Shown one piece after another: positions 44,258 through 51,970 of a stretch of DNA of 64,000 nucleotides; position 1 is the stretch's first letter, and each line of letters opens with the position of its first letter. The DNA is taken from contig DATLLJ010000044.1 of the NCBI GenBank assembly GCA_035537875.1, positions 10,204 through 74,203 on the forward strand, in the 5' to 3' direction. The DNA is from DATLLJ01 sp035537875 (GTDB taxonomy: Bacteria > Acidobacteriota > Vicinamibacteria > Vicinamibacterales > CAVVIG01). Position numbers and translations under genes: made by a program. The notes under the pieces are model-generated. The model made no database searches, was not told where the DNA came from, and saw nothing but the letters and a program-made list of their open reading frames with translations.

Positions 44258-45313
44258 ATGCGACGAAATGTTTTTGTTGTCACTGGTATTGCTGTCCTCC
44301 TCGGCATGACGTTGGCATGCACGAAATCAAGTACGCCTCTGACTCCCACGCAGCCAGGCTCGGGCGGGTCGAGCACCAGCGATGACGGTTCCACGCTGAA
44401 GGCGACAGCCCCCATTCCGCTGTCTCCGATCAACGGTGTCAGGCCATCGACGGGGCCTGCGACGCTCGTGGCCAGTCCCTCGACAACTCCGTTTGCCTCT
44501 GGCGTCCCGTTGACATATCGCTTCCAGATCTTCAACAGCGCAAACGCACTCGTCGATGACAGCCTCGAGGACGCGCCGACGTACGACGTACAGGTCGAGC
44601 TCACCGCTGACCTCAACTACACATGGCAGGCGCGTGCGGAGTCCGGGACCGATGTGGGCCCGTGGTCCACGAGGGCCGCGTTCGTCGCACCCGAAAGCGC
44701 CTTTCTCAACAGCCAGCTCTCCGATCCGCTGACAAACGGCAAGACGGTTGGCCAGCAGCTCGGCGGCACGTTCATCCCCGGGCAGGGCTGGCAGTCGCTC
44801 AGCACCCGCGACGCCATCAACTACGACCTGACAGAGCCGTGCATCGACAACTGCCGGTTGGAGTTCACAGCCACCAACTTCGGCCCGAGGGAAGGCGAAT
44901 GCTGTGCCAAGGATTTGAAATGGTTATCGATGGGCAACGCAGCCGACTTCGATAGTTTCGGTGCGTTCCGGGATCACGGGTGGAAGATGCACCTGGTGCA
45001 GCGCGCAGATTTCAACACCGGCATGGAGATCATCTGGCGGAATGGCGAAGCCGGCGATGGTGATGACCCCGGCGATCATCGAATCAAGCTGACCGAGACG
45101 GGGGTCGTTTTCAACAGCACGACCGTCTACAACTTCGTGCTCGAGTGGACCACTACGGGATACAGGATTTGGGTCAACGGGGAAGAGGTGATGTCCGATG
45201 GGTGGGGCTACCCATATGCGCCCCCGGTCCATCGGATCTCGCTGGGATGCTACCCCCGAGAGGAATCGTTCATCGGAATTATCTATCGCAACATCAAGCT
45301 CAGGAGACTCTGA
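44258..45313 (+). CDS. Putative lipoprotein with Ig-like module and concanavalin-like C-terminal domain
   Basis: A 351-aa exported protein. The signal peptide ends in GMTLAC, with Cys21 as lipidation site, followed by a Ser/Thr/Gly tether. A fibronectin-like module covers about 55-150 (YRFQIFNSANALV, then NYTWQARAESGTDVGPW). The C-terminal 200 residues look like a beta-sandwich (LEFTATNFGPREGE, VLEWTTTGYRIWVNGEEV), similar to laminin-G/GH16-like carbohydrate-binding folds, with CIDNC and CC pairs. ATG at 44258 follows a TGGAG ribosome site; an in-frame ATG at 44174 would bury the signal peptide. Function unknown, possibly glycan binding. Confidence 0.8.
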   Translation: MRRNVFVVTGIAVLLGMTLACTKSSTPLTPTQPGSGGSSTSDDGSTLKATAPIPLSPINGVRPSTGPATLVASPSTTPFASGVPLTYRFQIFNSANALVDDSLEDAPTYDVQVELTADLNYTWQARAESGTDVGPWSTRAAFVAPESAFLNSQLSDPLTNGKTVGQQLGGTFIPGQGWQSLSTRDAINYDLTEPCIDNCRLEFTATNFGPREGECCAKDLKWLSMGNAADFDSFGAFRDHGWKMHLVQRADFNTGMEIIWRNGEAGDGDDPGDHRIKLTETGVVFNSTTVYNFVLEWTTTGYRIWVNGEEVMSDGWGYPYAPPVHRISLGCYPREESFIGIIYRNIKLRRL

Positions 45314-45319
45314 ATGCAG

Positions 45320-45350
45320 AACAGGGCGCCGGATCGCCCGGCGCCCTGTT
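45320..45350. terminator. Strong hairpin between convergent genes, likely bidirectional terminator
   Basis: A perfect 13-bp stem (AACAGGGCGCCGG, loop ATCGC, CCGGCGCCCTGTT) lies 6 bp after the lipoprotein stop and 10 bp before the end of the convergent gene. It reads A-rich to T-rich on either strand; the T-tract is short. Confidence 0.8.
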
Positions 45351-45360
45351 CACCTTTCCG

Positions 45361-46197
45361 CTACCGGCTGAACGTGACCATGAAGTCGCCGGTATTGTCC
45401 GCGACGACGTCATCGTTGATACCGAGAAACAGCATCCCGCTGGCAGGCATTCGCACCGCGGTTCGATTGCTGATGATGAAGGGCTCGCCGTTGCCCACGC
45501 GCCCGACCAGGGCCCCACCTAGCGCGGCACCTACCGGCGGGTTGCCAGCTTTCCGTCCGGAGAGCGCGCCGCCGGGCGTCGCGCGATCGGCGGCTTCAGG
45601 CGACCACATCACTTCGCCCGTTGCATTGAAGCGAATGGTTTCACCCCGGCGCACGGCGAAGCCCGTCGGCGTCCACTGCTGGTTGCCCACCACAGTCACG
45701 GTCCCGCCAGACGTCCCGACCGGGCCCGATCCCGACTCCGACGGGAGCGCGGCCAGAATCGGTCCATAAACGACTCGCGCAGCCGCCGGGTTGATGTAAA
45801 TGCGCGCGATGTCGTTCGCCGAGATGTCGTGCCGGCCGCCTTCTCGCCGGTCGAACGTGATGATTGCCCCGTCCGGGCTGAACTTGTAGAGCTTTCCAAA
45901 GATCATCTCGCCCGACCGCGTCACGAAGACATGACGCTCGAGCTCGCTCGGGTTGTTGTCCACCGACGGAACCCGGCTGACCTCGCGAGGCGTCGGGTCG
46001 TTGGGAATGAAAGCGATGACCGCTACGTCGGAGGCCGGGATATCACGCCCGTTCAGCGTGTAATCCGCACCACCCTTGTAGGTCATGTCTCCAACTACCC
46101 GATCTCCGTTCCGCATGAGGAACGTGACGGGAACGGCCGAAGCCGCGCTGACGGCACTCCCGAAGAGGATGGTCGTTATGAGCAATCGCCGGAACAT
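45361..46197 (-). CDS. Exported protein with C-terminal PA-IL/LecA-like lectin domain
   Basis: A 278-aa exported protein with signal peptide ending SAASAVP (about residue 22). The N-terminal 110 residues are a small beta-rich region with two similar pieces (FLMRNGDRVVGDMTYKGG and FVTRSGEMIFGKLYKFSPDG). From about 155 the sequence resembles the LecA/PA-IL galactose-binding fold: WTPTGFAVRRGETIRFNATG, GALVGRVGNGEPF, and LFLGINDDVVADNTGDF, which keeps the ND...N pattern of the calcium site of LecA. It could bind galactose-like sugars. It is convergent with the lipoprotein gene across the strong hairpin. Confidence 0.75.
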   Translation of the reverse strand: MFRRLLITTILFGSAVSAASAVPVTFLMRNGDRVVGDMTYKGGADYTLNGRDIPASDVAVIAFIPNDPTPREVSRVPSVDNNPSELERHVFVTRSGEMIFGKLYKFSPDGAIITFDRREGGRHDISANDIARIYINPAAARVVYGPILAALPSESGSGPVGTSGGTVTVVGNQQWTPTGFAVRRGETIRFNATGEVMWSPEAADRATPGGALSGRKAGNPPVGAALGGALVGRVGNGEPFIISNRTAVRMPASGMLFLGINDDVVADNTGDFMVTFSR

Positions 46198-46346
46198 CGG
46201 TCACCTCGCTTCCAACTCGTCTGATTACCGCTGAAGCCTGAAGGAGCAAGAGCTGCGCCAATCGGCAGGATCTCGGGGCTACTTAGGGTGTTACCCAGAA
46301 GATGCCATGACAGAGTCACTTAGATGCGACGCCAGGCGGCTCAGCT

Positions 46347-48308
46347 TCAGGGGGCCGGCGCTGACGGCACAGCATACAGCCCGGCGCCCGGAAACTGCAT
46401 CACCAGCTGCAGCCGACCCAGGACAGTCGGATGCACACGATCGTCGTCTCGGACGATGACGTGGGTGACTTGATATCGGCTCAGTGTGTCGTACGCGACA
46501 CGGGGATCCCCGTCAGCAGATGAGAAGAACCGATTCACGTCCCGAAGCCGGTCCTGTCCTCCCACGGCGGAGTACGTGACGTCCCACCCGAGCACGATCC
46601 GTCGCTCCGCCAGAATCGTCGTCAGCGACGGCGACAGCGGGCGGCCGTGCAGGACAACGGTCGTTTCGGGATCGGTCTTGTTGCGCAGATACTCGGCAAT
46701 CCTGATTTCCGATGCGCTCAAATCGACGCGCGCGGCCCGATCGCGGTCAGTCCACCGGCGGTGAAGGTAGTAGGTGGATGACGGGAGTGTCAGGGCCACG
46801 GCCAATGCGACGGCAAGACCGCCGAGTCGTGGATGCGTCCGGGCGAACTCGATCAGCGCCACCGCCGCGAAGATCCACATGATGTAGAGCCCTGTCACGT
46901 AGAAGTTCAAGGTGTCGACGTAAGGATCGGTCGCGAGCCCGAGCGGGATCATGATGCCCGCGACCACAGTCCATCCGAGGAGACTCCAGGCCGCAGTATT
47001 GTCGCTATCGACGACAGGCCGACGCCTGATGGCCCGCCAGACGCCCGGCGCTCCCAGCAATCGGACGCCGGCTCCGATCGCAAAAAAGAATCCTGTGGCG
47101 AGCAGCAGGAAAAGCGCCGTTCGCAGCGATGGCCACGGCGCAACCGACGCCGCCCGTGTGAACGCGTCGGTCAGACCGGTCTTGATCAGCATCCGGTTCA
47201 CCAGCGGCAGGAACTCGAGGACCAGGCGCGTCCGACGGTCCTCGGGCGCCATCGTGAAGGCCGCGTAAAGAAACGGCGTCGTGAAGATCACACCCAATGT
47301 TGCGGTCGCGACGAAGTGCCACTGGGCCACGCGGTCCCTGCCGGCGAAGAGCGTCGCGGCGGCCATGGCCGCCATGAGCACGACGTAAGTGAACGGCCGG
47401 AACTCGAACAGGAGCGCGATCAGGAAAGCCCCGAGGACGATCCACCCCTGATGGCGTGTTTGTAGACCGCGCACGATGGTGTACAGCACCGTGAAGAACA
47501 GAGGCAGCGTGAATCCCCACGTGTTGAAATGGAGAATCTGCATCGTCGGTGACAGGAAATTCGTCGGCCACAGAACGTAATCCCAGGCCCCGGAGTTCTG
47601 GACCTGCGGGGCCAGCCAGACCACCAGATACGACAGATCACTCCCGACGAGCACGAGCGTGACCGACAGCGCGGCGACGGCCCTTGAAGCCAGCGCCCGC
47701 ACGAGAACGAATCCGGTCATCGCGCTGAGCACGAGAAACGTGGGCCACACGAAGCCGAAGTACATGGGAAGCAGCGGGACGTTCGCGAACCGATGAATCA
47801 TGGCGAACACGAGATGGGGGTAGTACGCGGCGTTCAGCTTGTGGCCGGCATAATAAGAGGCCATCGGCGGAACGGTGTGCGACGCCTCCGACGCTTCGGC
47901 CGCGTACCACGTCATATCCGCCGTGTCGTACTCGCCGTAGAGCACGATGCCGGCCGGTGTCGTCTCGAGCCTGTTGGCAAAGACGATCGCGCCGAGGGCC
48001 GCGGCCAGGATTCCGACGGCTGCGCACGCAGCGACGTCACCCCAGTCGGTCCGGGCGGCGTCCGGCGCCCGGCCGCGTGCCATCCAGAGGCCGGCAGCGC
48101 CGAGCGCTACGGCTAGAAACGGAAAGACCGGTACCAGGTTCAGCCGGCCGAGCAGATTGATCAGCGTGGGTGTCAGGGCGATGCCGGCGCCGAGGGCGAT
48201 GACGAAGCGCCGCAGCGGATCGAGGTCGCGTGTCAGTCGTCCTGTGATTGCGATCCCAGGCCCGAAGGTGAACACGAGCCACGCAAGCAGGAAGACGACC
48301 AGCTGCAT
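46347..48308 (-). CDS. Large multi-pass GT-C-like membrane protein
   Basis: A 653-aa protein with about twelve helices. The first periplasmic loop carries VLYGEYDTADMTWYAAEAS with clustered acidic residues, the place where GT-C glycosyltransferases hold their catalytic Asp. Further features are VLWPTNFLSPTMQILHFNTW and a C-terminal soluble tail of about 110 residues. It probably transfers sugars from a polyprenyl-phosphate donor, but no homologue of known function is recognised. It is divergent from the methyltransferase at 48316, with only 7 bp between start codons. Confidence 0.78.
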   Translation of the reverse strand: MQLVVFLLAWLVFTFGPGIAITGRLTRDLDPLRRFVIALGAGIALTPTLINLLGRLNLVPVFPFLAVALGAAGLWMARGRAPDAARTDWGDVAACAAVGILAAALGAIVFANRLETTPAGIVLYGEYDTADMTWYAAEASEASHTVPPMASYYAGHKLNAAYYPHLVFAMIHRFANVPLLPMYFGFVWPTFLVLSAMTGFVLVRALASRAVAALSVTLVLVGSDLSYLVVWLAPQVQNSGAWDYVLWPTNFLSPTMQILHFNTWGFTLPLFFTVLYTIVRGLQTRHQGWIVLGAFLIALLFEFRPFTYVVLMAAMAAATLFAGRDRVAQWHFVATATLGVIFTTPFLYAAFTMAPEDRRTRLVLEFLPLVNRMLIKTGLTDAFTRAASVAPWPSLRTALFLLLATGFFFAIGAGVRLLGAPGVWRAIRRRPVVDSDNTAAWSLLGWTVVAGIMIPLGLATDPYVDTLNFYVTGLYIMWIFAAVALIEFARTHPRLGGLAVALAVALTLPSSTYYLHRRWTDRDRAARVDLSASEIRIAEYLRNKTDPETTVVLHGRPLSPSLTTILAERRIVLGWDVTYSAVGGQDRLRDVNRFFSSADGDPRVAYDTLSRYQVTHVIVRDDDRVHPTVLGRLQLVMQFPGAGLYAVPSAPAP

Positions 48309-48315
48309 TTATTTG

Positions 48316-49083
48316 ATGGCATTATATGTTACGCCTGTGCCCGCGTCAGTCTCGATCGAGTTCGGCAACCTCGACGCCAACCTGCGTTTCCTTCAAGACA
48401 CCGGCCTTGTCCGGCCGAGCCTCCGCGCGCTCGAGATCGGGTGTGGTGGCGGCTCGCTGCTCCATGAGCTCAAGACCTCCGGGCTCGATATCATCGGGGT
48501 CGAAACGAGCCCCGAGCGCATCGAAGAAAGCCATCGCGCGTACGGACCGCTGCCGATTCAGCACATCTCGGGCTCGTCACTCCCCTTCCCCGATGAGTGC
48601 TTCGATATGGTCTTGAGCTTCGATGTGTTCGAGCACATTCCCGATTCCGACGCGCATCTGGCAGAAGTGCGTCGGGTGCTAAAGCCGGGCGGCTGGTACC
48701 TGCTCCAGACGCCCAACAAGTGGACGAACGCCATCTTCGAAACGATCCGCTGGCGCAGCTTCTCGAAGTGGAAAGTCGATCATTGTTCGCTGCACAGCCA
48801 CACGCAGCTTCGGGACCGTCTGGCTCGTCACGGGTTCGACGTCGTGTTCGACGATGTGAAGGTCGTGACGCCGTTTTTCCGGCAGAAGGTTCGCCGCTAC
48901 CTCGGCCCCGCCGGATCGTTTCTCTTGACGATCGTCAACCCCGACCGGTTGCCGCTGCCGCTCCGCACCAACTTCTACGTGCGTGCGCAAAAGCTCAGCC
49001 CGAGTGGCGGCTTACCGAGAACCGACCAGGGACCAGGTACGGACCAGGAACCAGGAACCAAGGACCAGGAACTGGTACAATAG
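48316..49083 (+). CDS. Class I SAM-dependent methyltransferase with repeat-derived C-terminal tail
   Basis: A 255-aa methyltransferase. SAM motif I is ALEIGCGGGSLLHEL (38-52), then IIGVETSPERIE, FDMVLSFDVFEHI and LKPGGWYLLQTPN. The last 20 residues (236-255) are low-complexity Thr/Asp/Gln/Gly/Pro/Glu and are encoded by the GGACCAGG word repeat at 49021-49080. The family fold appears complete before residue 230, so this tail looks like a read-in to repeat DNA. It is upstream of the radical-SAM gene by 10 bp. The start at 48316 leaves 7 bp to the divergent gene, so the promoters must overlap the coding regions. Confidence 0.88.
   Translation: MALYVTPVPASVSIEFGNLDANLRFLQDTGLVRPSLRALEIGCGGGSLLHELKTSGLDIIGVETSPERIEESHRAYGPLPIQHISGSSLPFPDECFDMVLSFDVFEHIPDSDAHLAEVRRVLKPGGWYLLQTPNKWTNAIFETIRWRSFSKWKVDHCSLHSHTQLRDRLARHGFDVVFDDVKVVTPFFRQKVRRYLGPAGSFLLTIVNPDRLPLPLRTNFYVRAQKLSPSGGLPRTDQGPGTDQEPGTKDQELVQ
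49021..49080 (+). repeat. GGACCAGG word repeat, partly coding
   Basis: Six or so imperfect copies of GACCAGG/ACCAGGAACC in 60 bp (ACCGACCAGGGACCAGGT, then GGACCAGGAACCAGGAACC). It encodes the C-terminal tail of the methyltransferase gene, whose TAG stop closes the block. Confidence 0.8.
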
Positions 49084-49093
49084 CCCCTAACCC

Positions 49094-50248
49094 ATGTCGA
49101 AAGACGGATTTACGCTGCGGTATCTGGCGCGGACAGCCGCGGGCGTACCACGCGATCTCGCGAACACCCTGGTGCTGTCCAGGCTGAAGGCCATCCGTCC
49201 CACCGTCCTTATCTACAACTGCACCTGGGTCTGCGACGCCCGCTGCGAGATGTGCAGCAACTGGAAGCACGGCGACCGCAAAGCGGACATGACGCTGCCC
49301 CAGCTCGAGCAAGCGATGGCCGATCCGCTCTGGCATGCCGTGGAAAACCTGAACATCTCCGGCGGTGAGCCGACAACGCGGAACGACTTGCCGGAGATGG
49401 TCGAGCTTTTCCACCGCCACCTGCCCCGCATGCGCAAGCTGGGCATCAATACCACGGGGCTGACCCCGCACCGCGCCATCCCGATGCTGACGCGCATCGT
49501 CGAGTTTTGCGTCGAGCACGATCTGCTCATCAGCATCCGCGTGTCGCTAGACGGGATTGGCGACATTCACGATCAGGTCCGGCACGTCACCAACGGGTTC
49601 GACAAGGCGTGCGCGACGATTGACGCGATGCAGGCGTTATCAGATCGGCACCCGAACTTCCAGTTCGGGCTGGCGTCCACGATCTTCGCCAGAAACCTCG
49701 AGGATGCGCGCAACATCCTCACGTGGGCGCGGACGAGAAAGCTCGACATCGTGTTCAACATGCTGCGCTTCACGGATGCGATGCTGAACAACAAGGAGCT
49801 CGAACCGGAGATCGGTTTCCACGAGCGCGAGGAAGCGTTCATGCGGGAGTTCTTTCTCGAGCGCGTGCAGGAAGAATCGGTGCTGAGCGGCCAGGCGTTT
49901 CTCTATCTGCATTACGCGGAGATGATCGCCAACGGGTATCACCGCACCATGCCGTGTCCGTTCCAGACGCAGGGGCTGCTGCTCAACCCCTATGGGGACC
50001 TGTACTTCTGCGAGAACTCGCAGTCGATCGGCAACGTGCTGACGACGCCGGCCGGTGAGCTGTACTTCAAGGCCGAAAGCCTCGCGCACCGCCAGGATGT
50101 CGTCAACAGGATTTGTCCCACCTGCCTGAGCCCGTGTCAGGTGAACGTCGGTGCGATGAAGCAGGTCGTGCCATACGCGAAGTTCCTGATGCGCGCCTAT
50201 CAAGTGAAGCACGATTCAGCACGGCCGCTTCCCAGCCCGCAGCCTTGA
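49094..50248 (+). CDS. Radical SAM protein with SPASM-like C-terminal cysteines
   Basis: A 384-aa enzyme. The cluster motif CxxxCxxC is Cys47, Cys51 and Cys54 (CDARCEMCSNW), followed by the GGEP motif (NISGGEPTTRND). A C-terminal Cys group (YFCENSQSIGN, then ICPTCLSPCQ) suggests auxiliary clusters of the SPASM/twitch type. Such enzymes modify peptides or sugars; in glycan islands they often accompany glycosyltransferases without known substrate. It lies between a methyltransferase and a flippase-like gene. A partial relative is at 60735. Substrate is unknown. Confidence 0.9.
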   Translation: MSKDGFTLRYLARTAAGVPRDLANTLVLSRLKAIRPTVLIYNCTWVCDARCEMCSNWKHGDRKADMTLPQLEQAMADPLWHAVENLNISGGEPTTRNDLPEMVELFHRHLPRMRKLGINTTGLTPHRAIPMLTRIVEFCVEHDLLISIRVSLDGIGDIHDQVRHVTNGFDKACATIDAMQALSDRHPNFQFGLASTIFARNLEDARNILTWARTRKLDIVFNMLRFTDAMLNNKELEPEIGFHEREEAFMREFFLERVQEESVLSGQAFLYLHYAEMIANGYHRTMPCPFQTQGLLLNPYGDLYFCENSQSIGNVLTTPAGELYFKAESLAHRQDVVNRICPTCLSPCQVNVGAMKQVVPYAKFLMRAYQVKHDSARPLPSPQP

Positions 50249-50313
50249 CCGCCCCGGTAGCCGCGCCCGCGCCGTCCCGCGCCGTGCGCGAGGCTGTGCC
50301 GACGGGGCCGAGA

Positions 50314-51270
50314 ATGCAGAAGACCCTTCCCCGCATCGTACGCGTCGCTGTGGCCGCCGGCCTGACCGGCTACATGTTGTGGCTGAGCCGGCCTCGTGAG
50401 GTGTACGCAGTGGCGGCTGGCGCTGATTGGCGCCTTGTCGGCGTCGCTGTCGTGCTCGTGCTCGTCGATCGCGTGCTGATGGCCTATCGCTGGGTGGTCC
50501 TGCTGTACACGGCTGACGCGACTTCCCGGCCCCCTCTGACTGCCGTTCTCAGGATTTTCTTCATCAGTACGTTTGTCGGCACCTTTCTGCCAAGCGTCGG
50601 CGGCGACGCGCTGCGCGCGTACAGCATCACCAAATTCCAGGTGCGCGGCGGCGACGCCGTCGCCTCGGTGTTCATGGATCGGATGCTCGGTGTCGCGTCC
50701 ATTCTGGTGATGGCGCTGGGCGGTCTGCTGCTCGCGCGGAATCTCGCGCGCGACGGGGTGATTCTCGTGTCGTTGGCGGCGGCGGGCGCGGCCTGCGTCG
50801 TCACCCTGGTCCTGGTTTTCAGCCAACGAGCCGTTGATGCCGCCCGGAAATTGCTCGCGCGATGGCCTGACTCCGTCAGCCAGGCCGGCGACCGTCTGCT
50901 CGCCGCGATCCGGCGCTACTCGGCCCATCACCGGCAGCTCGTCAATGTGCTCCTGTGTTCGGTCGCGGTGCAGACGTTACGGATCTTTCAGGCGTATTTC
51001 CTGGGCCGCAGTCTGGGGATCGAGGCTTCGATGAGCACATACTTCGCCGTGCTGCCCCTGATTCTCCTCGTCATGCTGCTGCCGGTCACGATCAGCGGCC
51101 TGGGAACCGGCCAGGCGGCGTTCCTCTGGTTCTTCGCGCGATTCGGCGTACTGCCGGCGCCCGCTTTTGCGCTATCGGTCCTCTTCATTGGCCTGGCGGT
51201 CGTGGGGAATCTACCGGGTGGAGTCCTCTATGCGCTGGGCGCGGAGGATCGAGGCGCGGGTCGCATATGA
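50314..51270 (+). CDS. UPF0104 / flippase-like membrane protein
   Basis: A 318-aa membrane protein with about eight helices. Family markers are FFISTFVGTFLPSVGGDALRAYS, VASVFMDRMLGVASIL and LLPVTISGLGTGQAAFLWFFARFG. It belongs with the paralogue at 33608, both thought to flip lipid-linked glycan or charged lipids. The start is uncertain: ATG at 50314 precedes the first helix, but a TTG at 50245 would overlap the radical-SAM stop and a GTG at 50284 is also possible. Its stop overlaps the GT2 start (ATGA). It is the first gene of the coupled plus-strand glycan cassette. Confidence 0.87.
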   Translation: MQKTLPRIVRVAVAAGLTGYMLWLSRPREVYAVAAGADWRLVGVAVVLVLVDRVLMAYRWVVLLYTADATSRPPLTAVLRIFFISTFVGTFLPSVGGDALRAYSITKFQVRGGDAVASVFMDRMLGVASILVMALGGLLLARNLARDGVILVSLAAAGAACVVTLVLVFSQRAVDAARKLLARWPDSVSQAGDRLLAAIRRYSAHHRQLVNVLLCSVAVQTLRIFQAYFLGRSLGIEASMSTYFAVLPLILLVMLLPVTISGLGTGQAAFLWFFARFGVLPAPAFALSVLFIGLAVVGNLPGGVLYALGAEDRGAGRI

Positions 51271-51968
51271 CGTCGCTTTCGATTATCATTCCGGCCTACA
51301 ATGAGTCGGAAAACATCATCGCCACGCTCGAAAACGTCACGCGGGCGCTCGAATCGCTGCCCGTCCGGCACGAGATCCTGGTGATCGATGACGGCAGCTC
51401 GGACACCACAGCGGCCCTGGTCACGGCTAATCTGAACCGGTTTCCCGCCGTCAGGCTTCTGGTCAACGAACGCAATATGGGATTCGGCTGGTCGTACCGC
51501 CGCGGTGTTGACGCGGCCTCGCTTGATCACATCGTCATGGTGCACGGCGACAACGCCTGGGGGCACCGAACACTCCGTGAGTTCTTCAGCCGGGTCGGTG
51601 ACGCCGACGTCATCGTGGGCTACACCCGCGACATGTGGCGCTCGCGGACGGTGGCGCGGACGCTCATCTCCAAGGCCTACACTCTTGTCGTTAACCTCAT
51701 CACCCGGCGTCGTCTGCGGTACTACAACGGGCTGCAGATTCACCCCTCGGCCGTGCTCAAGAGCCTTAAGATCCAGTCGACCGGCTACGGCTTTCAGTCG
51801 GAAGTGCTCGTGAAAAGCCTGCGACGCGCTCGGACCGTGATCGAAGTGCCGATGGACCTGATCGAGCGTGAAAAGGGCGAAAGCAAAGCTTTCCGCCTCA
51901 AGAACGTGGTCGATGTGCTGCGGACCCTCAGGGTCCTGTGTGCCGTCGAGCTTGGCCGGGATCGATAG
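51267..51968 (+). CDS. Glycosyltransferase family 2, dolichol-phosphate-mannose-synthase type
   Basis: A 233-aa GT-A enzyme. Signatures are SIIIPAYNESENI (4-16), VIDDGSSDTT, VNERNMGFGWSYRRGV and a D-containing VMVHGDNAWGHRTL replacing the usual DADLQ. No C-terminal membrane helices are present. It probably transfers a sugar to a polyprenyl phosphate for the GT-C enzymes of the region. The ATG at 51267 overlaps the flippase-like stop by 4 bp, and the next gene starts 2 bp after its stop, so it is tightly coupled in the cassette. Confidence 0.9.
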   Translation: MTSLSIIIPAYNESENIIATLENVTRALESLPVRHEILVIDDGSSDTTAALVTANLNRFPAVRLLVNERNMGFGWSYRRGVDAASLDHIVMVHGDNAWGHRTLREFFSRVGDADVIVGYTRDMWRSRTVARTLISKAYTLVVNLITRRRLRYYNGLQIHPSAVLKSLKIQSTGYGFQSEVLVKSLRRARTVIEVPMDLIEREKGESKAFRLKNVVDVLRTLRVLCAVELGRDR

Positions 51969-51970
51969 CG

